Source of the DNA: an uncultured Sutterella sp.
GTDB lineage: Bacteria; Pseudomonadota; Gammaproteobacteria; Burkholderiales; Burkholderiaceae_F
DNA length: 64,000 nt
Assembly (NCBI GenBank): GCA_900545335.1
Contig: UQYP01000001.1
Coordinates: 248,001-312,000, forward strand
Reading direction: 5' to 3'
This document shows, piece by piece, positions 51,583 through 60,735 of the stretch. Each line of letters begins with the position of its first letter. Positions within the stretch are counted from its first letter, which is position 1. The notes below the pieces were generated by a model, which was not told the origin of the DNA, ran no database searches, and worked only from the letters and a program-made list of their open reading frames with translations. The position numbers and the translations under genes are program-made.

Positions 51583-53109
51583 TTAATTAAGTTCTTTGAT
51601 TTTACAGCTGCCCGCACGAGCACCTTCGCAAACATAGAGGTGTTTGCCGAAACGAATCCGTTGAATGTACTGAATGAAATGACCGTGCTGCATGGTCAGT
51701 ACCTCTTCTTCAGAGTCCATTTTTTCTTTGCCGCCGATTGCTTCGGTCAGTACACGGGCATCGGGCAAGGGCATGAGCGCATTGGCAGAGTCTGTAAGGC
51801 CCATGAGTTTCATCACTGTCAGAGCAAAATCGTCATGCCCTGCAGGCTCTGTATGAGTCAATTCAGAAGAGCTGAAACGGTCACCCTGAATAGCCAAAAG
51901 ACTTTGAATTTCTGCCGGCAAAAGTCCGCCGTGATTGCCGGCGCCGATTGCAAGAGATGCCCCCATAATCAGTTTGCCCTTTTGAGGATTATTTCTCATT
52001 GTCACGCGGATATCGGGACCTCTGGCGTGATCAGAAAAGATCAAGGCTTCAGAGAAAGTTCCGGGTACCCTGCCTTCAATGTCTTCAATGCAGGCATGTT
52101 CTTTGGGTTGAGAGAAAATCATTCCGACTTCATCGAGTGCCATTAACTCATCTCTGAGTCGTAATAATTTTTCTTCATCGGGGTGAGTCAGCCACAATCC
52201 CAATGTGTAGTCTCCGACCATAATGAGGTCACATTCTTCAACAGAGCGGCCTTCGGCAAGATCTTTACGCGTAAAGACCTTCCAGCCGTTTTCAATGAGC
52301 TTGGCCTTTAAGTCAAAGTGTGCGCAAACTTCTCCATGACCATGATCGGAGATCACAGCAAGCTGCACGCCTTTTTCCTTTCCTTCACTTTCCCACCAAT
52401 TGAGAATCTTTTTGAAAGCCTCATCGGCGTGCTTTCTCGCCTGACGGGTCTTGGGGTCAAAAATGCCGAATTCATGACTGGAGTGATCGGGCTCCCCGAT
52501 CCAAAGGATGGTGACATCACCTAAACCGCGGGGCAATTCATGCTCAAAAAAGAGATCCGTTACCAACTGCGTGCCCTCAAAGTCAGGGAAATGCAATTGC
52601 ACCCCATTTCCCCATTTGGCTTGAAGAGCCTCGCGTTCTGATTCGGGGAGTGTGAGGCCGATGTCATGAACACAGCAATTGAGGTGTCCGGGATAGCGGT
52701 CTGCATGAATATGCTGCAAACGGGTGCTGCCGGAAGAGTTTGCGCAGATGACTCTCAGAGTTTTGCCGGCATGCCCTAAACGATCTCCAAGGGTAGGAAT
52801 GTTAATTAAGTTGCCGTTGGCATCATGAGCTTCAATACTGGGGACGCTGGATCCTACAAAAACAGCCTCTTGAGACTGAACCGAACGGTCAAAATAAGCA
52901 TTGGCGATGATGCCGTGTTTATTCGGTCTGAAACCGGAGAAAATCGTCGGATGGTTGACATAGGTTTCCGTCGGGAAAGTTGCCATGTAACGCGTCCAGT
53001 GGTGAGACTTTTCGATAAAGGCCGAAAGCGTCGGCATGTCCTCTTTAATGCAGTCGGGACGCAGTCCGTCAAACCCGACGATAACGAAACGAGTTTTATT
53101 GTTATTCAT
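51583..53109 (-). CDS. NPP-family phosphodiesterase/nucleotide pyrophosphatase
   Basis: 508-residue alkaline-phosphatase-superfamily enzyme. Metal and catalytic residues: D14 in VIVGFDGLRPD, the likely nucleophile T49 in FPTETYVNHPTIFSGF, the DHSSHEFG pair, VISDHGHGEV and GAGNHGGLLP. No signal peptide is visible, so it probably acts in the cytoplasm on an imported phosphodiester; the group also includes phosphonoacetate hydrolase. It lies 4 bases after the DppC-like permease and 14 before serB. Confidence 0.85.
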   Translation of the reverse strand: MNNNKTRFVIVGFDGLRPDCIKEDMPTLSAFIEKSHHWTRYMATFPTETYVNHPTIFSGFRPNKHGIIANAYFDRSVQSQEAVFVGSSVPSIEAHDANGNLINIPTLGDRLGHAGKTLRVICANSSGSTRLQHIHADRYPGHLNCCVHDIGLTLPESEREALQAKWGNGVQLHFPDFEGTQLVTDLFFEHELPRGLGDVTILWIGEPDHSSHEFGIFDPKTRQARKHADEAFKKILNWWESEGKEKGVQLAVISDHGHGEVCAHFDLKAKLIENGWKVFTRKDLAEGRSVEECDLIMVGDYTLGLWLTHPDEEKLLRLRDELMALDEVGMIFSQPKEHACIEDIEGRVPGTFSEALIFSDHARGPDIRVTMRNNPQKGKLIMGASLAIGAGNHGGLLPAEIQSLLAIQGDRFSSSELTHTEPAGHDDFALTVMKLMGLTDSANALMPLPDARVLTEAIGGKEKMDSEEEVLTMQHGHFIQYIQRIRFGKHLYVCEGARAGSCKIKELN

Positions 53110-53113
53110 ATTG

Positions 53114-53953
53114 TTATCTGCCTTGCGGTTCTAATTTTTGTTGTACAAAATCGCCCAGAATTGACATCGAGAGCGTAGATAAAACAATCACAACGCCGGG
53201 GATCACAGCAATCCACCAAGCAGTTGTCAAATAATCACGTCCAAAGCCCAACATCGTTCCCAACGAACTCATCGGCGGTTGAACACCAACACCCAAGAAT
53301 GAAAGTGAAGTTTCCAGCAAAATCATGCCGGGGAAGTTTAGCGTCATGTTAACCACCAGCGCGGAGGCAATATTGGGCAGAATGTGTTTGATTGCAATGC
53401 GCCAGGTCGGAATACCCAGACCTTCCAAAGCATTGGCGTAGCCTTCGGTGTAAGCCGAGCGAGCGAGGTTTCTCGTCAGACGTGCATAGCGGTCCCACCC
53501 GTATACGGCCATGATGACAATAATCACCGTGACATTGGTGCCTAAGAAGGCAAGGATTGTCAAAGCGAGGATGATAAAGGGCAGAGAGGCCGTGAAGTCA
53601 ACTGCTGCATTTAACGTATCATCAACCAGTCCGCCAAAGCGAGCCGCCAAAAATCCCAACGTTGTGCCGATAATGGCACCTAAGATTGTGCCGGCGATAG
53701 CCAGTAAAAATGACAGACGCAGGGAGTAAACCAAGCGGGAAAACACATCGCGCCCCAACTCATCGGTGCCCAGAATATGAGCAAAGCTCGTAAAGGGCAT
53801 CGTCAGACGCGAAGTTAAATCCATTTGTTCAATATCGTAGGGCGCCACCCAGGGGGCGAGCACACCGAACGCAAAGAAGATAAAAAGCAGACCCGCACTG
53901 CAATACACAAGGATGTCCGAGCCTTTCTTTTGCACATTAATGAATTGAGCCAT
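53114..53953 (-). CDS. Peptide/opine-type ABC transporter permease (DppC-like)
   Basis: 279-residue permease with six membrane helices and the BPD_transp_1 loop EGYANALEGLGIPTWRIAIKH. The N-terminal GTDELGRDVFSRLVYSLRLS is typical of DppC/OppC subunits. Fifteen bases after the DppB-like gene, 4 before the phosphodiesterase gene. Confidence 0.9.
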   Translation of the reverse strand: MAQFINVQKKGSDILVYCSAGLLFIFFAFGVLAPWVAPYDIEQMDLTSRLTMPFTSFAHILGTDELGRDVFSRLVYSLRLSFLLAIAGTILGAIIGTTLGFLAARFGGLVDDTLNAAVDFTASLPFIILALTILAFLGTNVTVIIVIMAVYGWDRYARLTRNLARSAYTEGYANALEGLGIPTWRIAIKHILPNIASALVVNMTLNFPGMILLETSLSFLGVGVQPPMSSLGTMLGFGRDYLTTAWWIAVIPGVVIVLSTLSMSILGDFVQQKLEPQGR

Positions 53954-53968
53954 TTGTCTCGTACTCCG

Positions 53969-54895
53969 TTAGTTATTGCTCTTACGCAAGCGAGGATTGA
54001 CAACAAGAGCAAGCAGATCCATCGCAAGGTTGGCGATAATAAGTGAGGCACCGGTTGCCAGCACAATCAGTTGAACCACGGGGATGTCACGGTTGGCAAC
54101 AGACTGAACCAGGAGTTTGCCGACTCCGGGCCAGGAGAAAACGTTTTCAGTAATCACTGCACCTGCCACGAGCGTTCCCAGGAAAAAGCCCATGATGGTC
54201 AAAATGGAGAGCATGGCATTGGGCAGAGCGTGCAGCCAAATGACGCGTCTTTCCGGCAGCCCTCTCATGCGAGCGGCTTTCACACAGGGCAGTCTCATTG
54301 CATCAATCATGGCGCTTCGGGCATACCGGGAGAAAATGGCAGCTTCGGAAGTAGCCATCGTGATAATCGGCATGATGTAGTGCCAGACGGTCGCGTTGCC
54401 GTAAGAAGGCAGCCAGCCCAACCAGATGGAGAAAATGAGCAGAAGCAAAACGCCCATGAAGAAGTTCGGCACGGCGTAGCCGAAAACCGAAACGAACATC
54501 ATGGCTTTATCGAGGTTGCTGTTTCTGTGTAAAGCAGCAATCACGCCCGCAGGAATGCCGAATAAAAGCGTCACAATCGCAGTCGGAATCATCAGATCGA
54601 GCGTCGGCCAGAAGGCGTTTAAAAAGACCTCTTTAACAGGCAGCCCCGTGAGGTAACTTCTGCCCATATCCAAAGTGATGAACTTTTGCAGATAAACGAG
54701 GAACTGTTCCCAAAGCGGTCTGTCGAGTCCCCATTGAGCGCGGAAAGCAGCCAAAGCGGTCGCATCAGCTCCATCGCCCAGCATGATACGAGCCGGGTCA
54801 CCGGTTAAATGCAAAGCGAAAAAGACGCACGCGGTGAGCAAAAACAGCGTCACAAGCGAGCGCAAAACGATACGTAGAACAAGCGCTACCATCAC
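53969..54895 (-). CDS. Peptide/opine-type ABC transporter permease (DppB-like)
   Basis: 308-residue permease with six membrane helices. Typical DppB features: N-terminal RIVLRSLVTLFLLTACVFFAL, FITLDMGRSYLTGLPV, and the loop VKAARMRGLPERRVIWLHAL. Overlaps the upstream ATPase gene by 4 bases. Confidence 0.9.
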   Translation of the reverse strand: MMVALVLRIVLRSLVTLFLLTACVFFALHLTGDPARIMLGDGADATALAAFRAQWGLDRPLWEQFLVYLQKFITLDMGRSYLTGLPVKEVFLNAFWPTLDLMIPTAIVTLLFGIPAGVIAALHRNSNLDKAMMFVSVFGYAVPNFFMGVLLLLIFSIWLGWLPSYGNATVWHYIMPIITMATSEAAIFSRYARSAMIDAMRLPCVKAARMRGLPERRVIWLHALPNAMLSILTIMGFFLGTLVAGAVITENVFSWPGVGKLLVQSVANRDIPVVQLIVLATGASLIIANLAMDLLALVVNPRLRKSNN

Positions 54896-56961
54896 GCTTC
54901 TCCTTCGGAGGCCTGGAGTGCTTCAAAAGCTTTTTGCTCAAAGCAGGCACAGGCGTGGTTGTCGGAAAGTTTCGTCAGAGTCGGCACTTCTAAATGGCAT
55001 CGTGAGCTTGCCACCGGGCAGCGGTTGGCAAAGACGCAGCCTTTGGGACGATCAATGGGGCTCGGCATTGAGCCCTTCGGATAAAAGTGAATGACACTCG
55101 CATCGGCCCCGGGGGTGCTCGCCATCAAAAGCTTCGTGTAGGGGTGCTTCGGACGCTTGAAAATTTCATCCACATCGCCCGCTTCCACAATGCGCCCGAG
55201 GTACATAACGACCACGCGATCGCAGATGTAGCGCACGACGTTGAGGTTGTGCGAGACGAAAAGCATCGACACCTGGCTTGCATTTCGGAGGTTGTAGAGC
55301 AGTTCAAGCACCTGAGCCTGAATAGAAACGTCCAGAGAGGCTACCGGTTCGTCGCAGACCAAAAGCGCGGGCTCAAGGGCTACGGCTCGCGCAATGGCTG
55401 CGCGCTGCAGCTGACCGCCTGACATCACCACCGGCAGTTTATTTATGTGGTGAGCGGGCATCCCGACCGCTTTTAAAACCGCAGCAGCTCTTTCGAGAGC
55501 AGCCTCTTTTGAGAGATTTTTGTGAACCATTAAAGGTTCAGCAACCTGTTCAATGACAGGCATTCTCGCATCAAAGCAGCCGTAAGGATCCTGATAGATC
55601 ATCTGCATGGCTGCGCGCTGAGCCCGCCAGGCCTTACTTCTCGGTTCGGGGATCGGTTGGTTTTTAAAGAGAACGACCCCTTGGGTGGGCTTTTGATGCC
55701 CGAGCAAAAGTCTCGCCAAAGTTGATTTGCCGCAACCGGATTCGCCGACCAAACCTAAAATTTCTCCGTGTTCAATCTGAACTTCGATGTCCTGGAGCAC
55801 GTCCCACGGTTTTTTGCGGCCCAAAAAGCCCTGACGCGTGTAGTAGCAGTGCTTTTGAATGTGAGCATCTACGAGGGTCGGAAAGTCGGTCTGCTCCATG
55901 TTGACCAAAGACTTCATCATGTCGGTGACCTGACTGAGCCCATCTTTTTGCTCTTGTTCAGAAGCTTCATGGGCTTTCGTGCAACGGGAGCGCCAATGCA
56001 CAGCCTTATCAAGATCGGCTAAATCGGTGAGTGTCTGTCTGCAGGTGTCACAGACTTTTGCACAGCGGCTTGCAAAGGGACAGCCGCTTCCGAGTTTGTC
56101 AGGCGGCGGGATTTCCCCCGGAATGGGCTTTAAAGTGCCTTTGACGCTTGTCATATCGGGCATGGCATCCAAAAGCCCTTCGGTGTAGGGGTGAGCCGGA
56201 TTGGGCAAAACCTTTGCAACCGGTCCTTCTTCGAGGAGATACCCTGCGTACATCACGGAGACTTTATCGGCGACGTCGTGAGCCAGGTGCAAATCATGCG
56301 TGACCAAAAGCATGGACATATTGAGTTTGCGAATGGTTTCACGCAGCTCCTGCAAAAGTTCTCTTTGCACAACAACGTCCAAAGCTGTTGTCGGTTCATC
56401 GGCTAAAAGCAGTTTCGGAGCGCCTACCAAAGCCAACGCAATCATGATGCGCTGACGCATGCCGCCCGAGAGTTGATGCGCATAGGCTGTCATTCGCTTT
56501 TCAGGAGCAGTAATGCCGACGGTCTTTAGGAGTTCAAGTGCGATATCGTGCAGGTCGTGTTTGTGGGCGGCGAGCACTTTGGCTGTGTTTTGACCGCGGT
56601 AATTGGGATGGCGGCAGGCAATGGTTTCCATCAATTGGTAGCCGATGGTGCGCATAGGGTTCAGAGCACTCATGGCATCTTGCACAACCATAGCGATTTC
56701 TGCTCCGCGCAGTTTCCGATATTCTTCGGCCGATAGTGTTAAAAGCTCTTTGCCTTGAAACTGGATGCTGCCGTTGATGCGGCAATTGTTGCCTGCCAGG
56801 CCAAGAATGGAGCGGGCAAGCACACTTTTACCCGAACCTGATTCACCGATAAGAGCGTGGATTACGCCTTGTTCGATATCAAGGTCGATACCATGGAGCA
56901 CTTCCACGGGACCGAACGAAACATGCAGGTCTCGGATGCTGATCAGAGGATCGTTTTGCAT
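54892..56961 (-). CDS. Fused double ATPase of the peptide-type ABC transporter
   Basis: 689-residue fusion of DppD- and DppF-like ATPases. First domain (about 1-330): Walker A GESGSGKSVL, signature LSGGMRQRIMIALAL, Walker B LLADEPTTALD. Second (about 355-689): GESGCGKSTL, signature MSGGQLQRAAIARAV, LVCDEPVASLD. Each ends in an oligopeptide C-terminal Cys-rich segment (SGCPFASRCAKVC; KGCVFANRCPVASSRC), where the E. coli equivalents bind a [4Fe-4S] cluster. Fusions like this are common in Proteobacteria. Confidence 0.92.
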   Translation of the reverse strand: MQNDPLISIRDLHVSFGPVEVLHGIDLDIEQGVIHALIGESGSGKSVLARSILGLAGNNCRINGSIQFQGKELLTLSAEEYRKLRGAEIAMVVQDAMSALNPMRTIGYQLMETIACRHPNYRGQNTAKVLAAHKHDLHDIALELLKTVGITAPEKRMTAYAHQLSGGMRQRIMIALALVGAPKLLLADEPTTALDVVVQRELLQELRETIRKLNMSMLLVTHDLHLAHDVADKVSVMYAGYLLEEGPVAKVLPNPAHPYTEGLLDAMPDMTSVKGTLKPIPGEIPPPDKLGSGCPFASRCAKVCDTCRQTLTDLADLDKAVHWRSRCTKAHEASEQEQKDGLSQVTDMMKSLVNMEQTDFPTLVDAHIQKHCYYTRQGFLGRKKPWDVLQDIEVQIEHGEILGLVGESGCGKSTLARLLLGHQKPTQGVVLFKNQPIPEPRSKAWRAQRAAMQMIYQDPYGCFDARMPVIEQVAEPLMVHKNLSKEAALERAAAVLKAVGMPAHHINKLPVVMSGGQLQRAAIARAVALEPALLVCDEPVASLDVSIQAQVLELLYNLRNASQVSMLFVSHNLNVVRYICDRVVVMYLGRIVEAGDVDEIFKRPKHPYTKLLMASTPGADASVIHFYPKGSMPSPIDRPKGCVFANRCPVASSRCHLEVPTLTKLSDNHACACFEQKAFEALQASEGEA

Positions 56962-57032
56962 GAGATAGTTTGAAATGCGAAACCCGCCCCTAAGCCATGA
57001 ACGACCAGGAGCGGGGAAGGGTTAGTCGGAGA

Positions 57033-58586
57033 TTACTTGAACGACAGGTTGTCGGCGTTTAAGTACAAGCGACCTTCAGTGCCCGGCGTCCATTGGACGT
57101 TCTTTTGCTTACCGTAAATCATCGGCAGAGCATAGAGCGGGCAGCCTTGCGGGTCATTTGCGAAAGCTTCAAGCATCTTGATCCAGGCAGCCTTACGTAG
57201 GGCAGGATCAACAGAGGTTTCCAAAACCTTACCGTTTTCGGCAAAGACCTTGTATTCAGCGCTCGTTGTATCGATGTAACCCATCGTATCCCAGGACGTG
57301 CCCGGCTTCATACGACGCCACAATTGGGAGGCGGGATCCGGGAAGTAGGCCGAGAAGCTGGCGTTATTGATCATGCGGTCAGCGCCGGCGGCTTCAACCT
57401 GCGTCCAGTTTTCCTTCACTTGGATTTCGATATTAAGGCCCACCGCTTTGAGCATGGAGGCGATGGCTTGAGAAACCGTCATTTCAAGCGTGTAGTAGCC
57501 GGCCTGGATGCGCCAAACAATGGGTTCGCCCTTGTAGCCCGAAGCCTTGATCAAAGCTTTGGCTTTTTCCGGATCGTAGAGCTTCTTATTTAATTCAGGG
57601 ATATAAAGGTCGCCGAACGTCTTCGACTGGAAGCTGTCAGCCGTTGTGGTCTTACCGGCAAACAAAGCGTTAACGAGCAGTTCGCGGTCAATCGCGTGAA
57701 GGATGGCCTGGCGAATTTCTTTGCTTTGCATGACCTTGGAAGAGCGGCTGTCAAAGACTAAACCGTAGATGTTATCAATCGGGCCGCCGACTACATCGAC
57801 TTTACCGTCAGAGGAAAGGGGCTTGATTTGATCGGGCGGCACTTCCGTGATGAGGTCAAATTCGCCTGAGCGCAAACCGGCTACACGAGCAGACAATTCC
57901 GGCACTTCAACAAAACTTAACTTAGCGGCCGGTGCTTTTTTGTTCCAGTAGCCGTCGAAACGAACCAAGTCCAAACGATTGCCGGTTTTGAAGGAGTTGA
58001 TTTGATAAGGACCGGTACCGATCGGGTGCTTCACCCAGTTTTCCCAAGAGCCGGCCTTCTTAAAGCCGTCTTCGGAAATGATTTCGGACATACGGGCAGA
58101 GAAGCGGCGTTCGATCAAGGGATCGGCAGCCTTCATCGTGATACGAACCGTGTAGTCATCAACTTTTTTGACTTCTTTTAATCCGCCCAAGAATTCCCAT
58201 GCGGCGGGACGACCCGGGGCTTTTTCACCGGAGAAGCGTTCAGCACCGAAGCTAAAGACTACGTCATCGGCCGTGAAATCCGTACCGTCATGGAATTTCA
58301 CGCCTTTGCGCAATTTAAATTCAACCGTTTCAGGGGAGATACGCTTCCAGGATTCAGCCAAACCGGGCTTCATTTCACCGGTATGCGTATCGGCATAAAT
58401 CAACGTTTCATAAATAGAGGAAACAACGCGATCAATGGCGTTGTTGTTAATGCCTTGCGGTTCAACCGTAGGCGGCAATTGCTGAACGGCAACCACCATA
58501 TGTTCGGCACTGGCCAAAGCAGCTTGAGACAATAAGCCGCAGGAAATCATTACAGAGGCAAGAAGCGTTTGACGTAACAGTGTCAT
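57033..58586 (-). CDS. Peptide-type ABC transporter substrate-binding protein
   Basis: 517-residue periplasmic binding protein of the SBP_bac_5 (DppA/OppA) family. Signal peptide MTLLRQTLLASVMISCGLLS ends before AALASAEHMVV. Family motifs include LAESWKRISPETVEFKLRKG, VKFHDGTDFTADDVVFSF and HPIGTGPYQINSF. ATG 58586 follows GGAGTATTTC. First gene of the operon SBP-ATPase-DppB-DppC-NPP-SerB. The ligand cannot be read; the operon suggests a phosphodiester or related phosphorus compound. Confidence 0.9.
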   Translation of the reverse strand: MTLLRQTLLASVMISCGLLSQAALASAEHMVVAVQQLPPTVEPQGINNNAIDRVVSSIYETLIYADTHTGEMKPGLAESWKRISPETVEFKLRKGVKFHDGTDFTADDVVFSFGAERFSGEKAPGRPAAWEFLGGLKEVKKVDDYTVRITMKAADPLIERRFSARMSEIISEDGFKKAGSWENWVKHPIGTGPYQINSFKTGNRLDLVRFDGYWNKKAPAAKLSFVEVPELSARVAGLRSGEFDLITEVPPDQIKPLSSDGKVDVVGGPIDNIYGLVFDSRSSKVMQSKEIRQAILHAIDRELLVNALFAGKTTTADSFQSKTFGDLYIPELNKKLYDPEKAKALIKASGYKGEPIVWRIQAGYYTLEMTVSQAIASMLKAVGLNIEIQVKENWTQVEAAGADRMINNASFSAYFPDPASQLWRRMKPGTSWDTMGYIDTTSAEYKVFAENGKVLETSVDPALRKAAWIKMLEAFANDPQGCPLYALPMIYGKQKNVQWTPGTEGRLYLNADNLSFK

Positions 58587-58707
58587 GAAATACTCCATCA
58601 CAAGTAAGTGGATCAGTCCGGCCAACACAACAGACCGGAGAAAATTAAGGACAGCTATCTTGGGAGGGTATTTTGATGGGACAATATTTCAGAAAGACGA
58701 TAAAAAG

Positions 58708-58725
58708 ATGACGATTTAATGACAA
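58708..58725 (-). promoter_or_regulatory. PhoB-box-like direct repeat upstream of the importer operon
   Basis: On the minus strand TTGTCAT and TCGTCAT are separated by TAAA, close to the CTGTCAT-4-CTGTCAT consensus. Correctly oriented, about 122 bases before the substrate-binding-protein start. Shares the 11-mer TTGTCATTAAA with the site at 47806. Confidence 0.45.
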
Positions 58726-58731
58726 AACTCA

Positions 58732-59556
58732 CTAAATCGCGCATAAATAGGCAAAGGTGACGCGGTCGTTGCCGCCCAGATCTTTGACAGTGGTGATTTT
58801 TTGCCAGCAGCTTTTGGATTGAAAAAGAGCGCGGACCGCCTCGGCCTGATCCCAGCCGTGTTCAAAGGCTAGCAGTCCGTTTGAATTGAGGTATTGCGGG
58901 GCTTTCTCAATGATGTGAGCAATGTGAGTCAGACCGTCAGCGCCGTCGGTGAGTGCTCCCGCGGGTTCGTACTGAAGATTCAGAAGGTGTTCATCTTCAC
59001 GATGAATATAAGGAGGGTTGCTCACGATGATGTCAAAGCGTGAAAACTCCGGGACTGCGTCAAACCAGCTGCCTTCATAAAACGTTACGGCTGCGCCCAG
59101 TTTTTGGGCGTTTTGCTGGGCAATCGACAGTGCTTTAGTACTGATGTCTGTTGCACTGACCGTGAGTTTGGGATTTTCCAGAGCTAAAGTAACGGCAATG
59201 CAGCCCGATCCGGTCCCCAGGTCAATCAGCGTCATGGGCTGATTCTTAGGGCATTGCTGCAAAATAAAATCAATGAGTGTTTCAGTATCCGGTCTTGGGA
59301 TAAGCACGTCAGGCGTCACGTCAAAAGAGCGGCCGTAGAATTCCTGGTGGCCGCAAATATAGGGAACGGGCATCCCTTTAAAGCGTTTGCTCACACAGTC
59401 TTTATAGTCTCTTAGCAGTTCTTCGGACAACTCATCTCGGTCATGGGTAATGAGATACGTTCGATTAACGCCTAAACAATGAGCAAGCAGAAGTCGTGCC
59501 TCAAAGCGATCAATGAGCTTTGAGGCTTGCTGTTCGGCTTGCCTAATCGTTGTCAT
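58732..59556 (-). CDS. prmC: Peptide chain release factor N5-glutamine methyltransferase
   Basis: 274-residue SAM-dependent methyltransferase that modifies the GGQ glutamine of release factors. N-terminal helical domain, then VLIPRPDTETLIDFIL, SAM motif I LIDLGTGSGCIAVTLAL and the catalytic NPPY (DIIVSNPPYI). Ten bases after prfA, its substrate, in the usual hemA-prfA-prmC order. Confidence 0.96.
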   Translation of the reverse strand: MTTIRQAEQQASKLIDRFEARLLLAHCLGVNRTYLITHDRDELSEELLRDYKDCVSKRFKGMPVPYICGHQEFYGRSFDVTPDVLIPRPDTETLIDFILQQCPKNQPMTLIDLGTGSGCIAVTLALENPKLTVSATDISTKALSIAQQNAQKLGAAVTFYEGSWFDAVPEFSRFDIIVSNPPYIHREDEHLLNLQYEPAGALTDGADGLTHIAHIIEKAPQYLNSNGLLAFEHGWDQAEAVRALFQSKSCWQKITTVKDLGGNDRVTFAYLCAI

Positions 59557-59566
59557 GGAAGTTTAA

Positions 59567-60643
59567 CTATTCGCCGAGACTGGCCAATTGTTCGATCTGG
59601 TGCTCGGTGGTTAAAGCCGTAATGATTTCATCCAAATCACCGTCCATGATGAAATCGAGCTTATAGAGCGTGAGGTTGATGCGGTGATCGGTCACGCGTC
59701 CCTGAGGGTAGTTATAAGTACGGATGCGTTCGCTTCTGTCACCGGAGCCCACAAGACTTTTTCGGGTGCTCGCTTCCTGAGCCTGTTGCTTGGCAATTTC
59801 GTTAGCCGTGATGCGGGAAATCAAAACGCTCATGGCTCGCGCTTTATTTTCGTGCTGACTGCGTTCATCCTGGCATTCCACGACGGTACCCGTCGGGATG
59901 TGCGTGATACGAACGGCAGAGTTGGTTTTCTGAACGTGCTGGCCGCCTGCACCGGATGCGCGATAGACGTCAATTCGCAAGTCAGCCGGGTTAATTTCCA
60001 CTTCACCGATTTCGTCCAGTTCAGGCAGCACGGCCACCGTGCAGGCCGATGTATGCACGCGGCCCTGGCTTTCGGTTTCAGGCACGCGCTGCACACGGTG
60101 ACCGCCGCTTTCAAATTTAAGCTTAGAGTAGGCTCCTTCACCGATAATGCGAACGATGACTTCCTTGTAGCCGCCTAAATCGCTTTCTGAAGCCGAAACA
60201 ATTTCCGTTTTCCAGCCCTGGCGTTCAGCGTAGCGGGTATACATACGAAGTAAGTCACCGGCAAAAAGCGCCGATTCATCGCCGCCCGTTCCGGCGCGAA
60301 TTTCCAGGTAAATATTTTTGCTGTCATTGGGATCACGCGGCAAGAGCATAATCTGAAGGTCTTTTTCAAGTGCTTCAAGATGCTTTTTACCGTTATCGAT
60401 TTCTTCCTGCGCAAAATCGGCTGAATCGGGATCCTGTAGGAATTCGCGTGCGGCTTCAATATCCCCTTCGGTAGATTCATACTCTTTGAGCTTCATCACC
60501 ACAGGTTCAATTTCAGCGCGTTCTCTGGAGAGATCACGGAAACGATTCATGTCGTTTGTGACATCGGGAGAAGCCAGCATGGCATCGATTTCTTCCAGGC
60601 GTCTGGCGATTTGTTTTAATTTGCTTCGCATTGACTCTTTCAC
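59567..60643 (-). CDS. prfA: Peptide chain release factor 1
   Basis: 358-residue RF1, which reads UAA and UAG. Has the tripeptide region RVPETESQGRVHTSACTVAV (P-x-T as PET) and the catalytic GGQ loop SGAGGQHVQKTNSAVRITH. Start is GTG 60643, preceded by TAGGAGACTCCCC; the ATG at 60631 has no ribosome-binding site. Between hemA and prmC. Confidence 0.96.
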   Translation of the reverse strand: MKESMRSKLKQIARRLEEIDAMLASPDVTNDMNRFRDLSRERAEIEPVVMKLKEYESTEGDIEAAREFLQDPDSADFAQEEIDNGKKHLEALEKDLQIMLLPRDPNDSKNIYLEIRAGTGGDESALFAGDLLRMYTRYAERQGWKTEIVSASESDLGGYKEVIVRIIGEGAYSKLKFESGGHRVQRVPETESQGRVHTSACTVAVLPELDEIGEVEINPADLRIDVYRASGAGGQHVQKTNSAVRITHIPTGTVVECQDERSQHENKARAMSVLISRITANEIAKQQAQEASTRKSLVGSGDRSERIRTYNYPQGRVTDHRINLTLYKLDFIMDGDLDEIITALTTEHQIEQLASLGE

Positions 60644-60735
60644 GGGGAGTCTCCTAAAAATTTAATTCTGTACAGATATTTGACCTGCCTAATGTTAAGG
60701 CAGTCTGAGAAAAAAGGGGCAAGGAGCTGCCCAAG

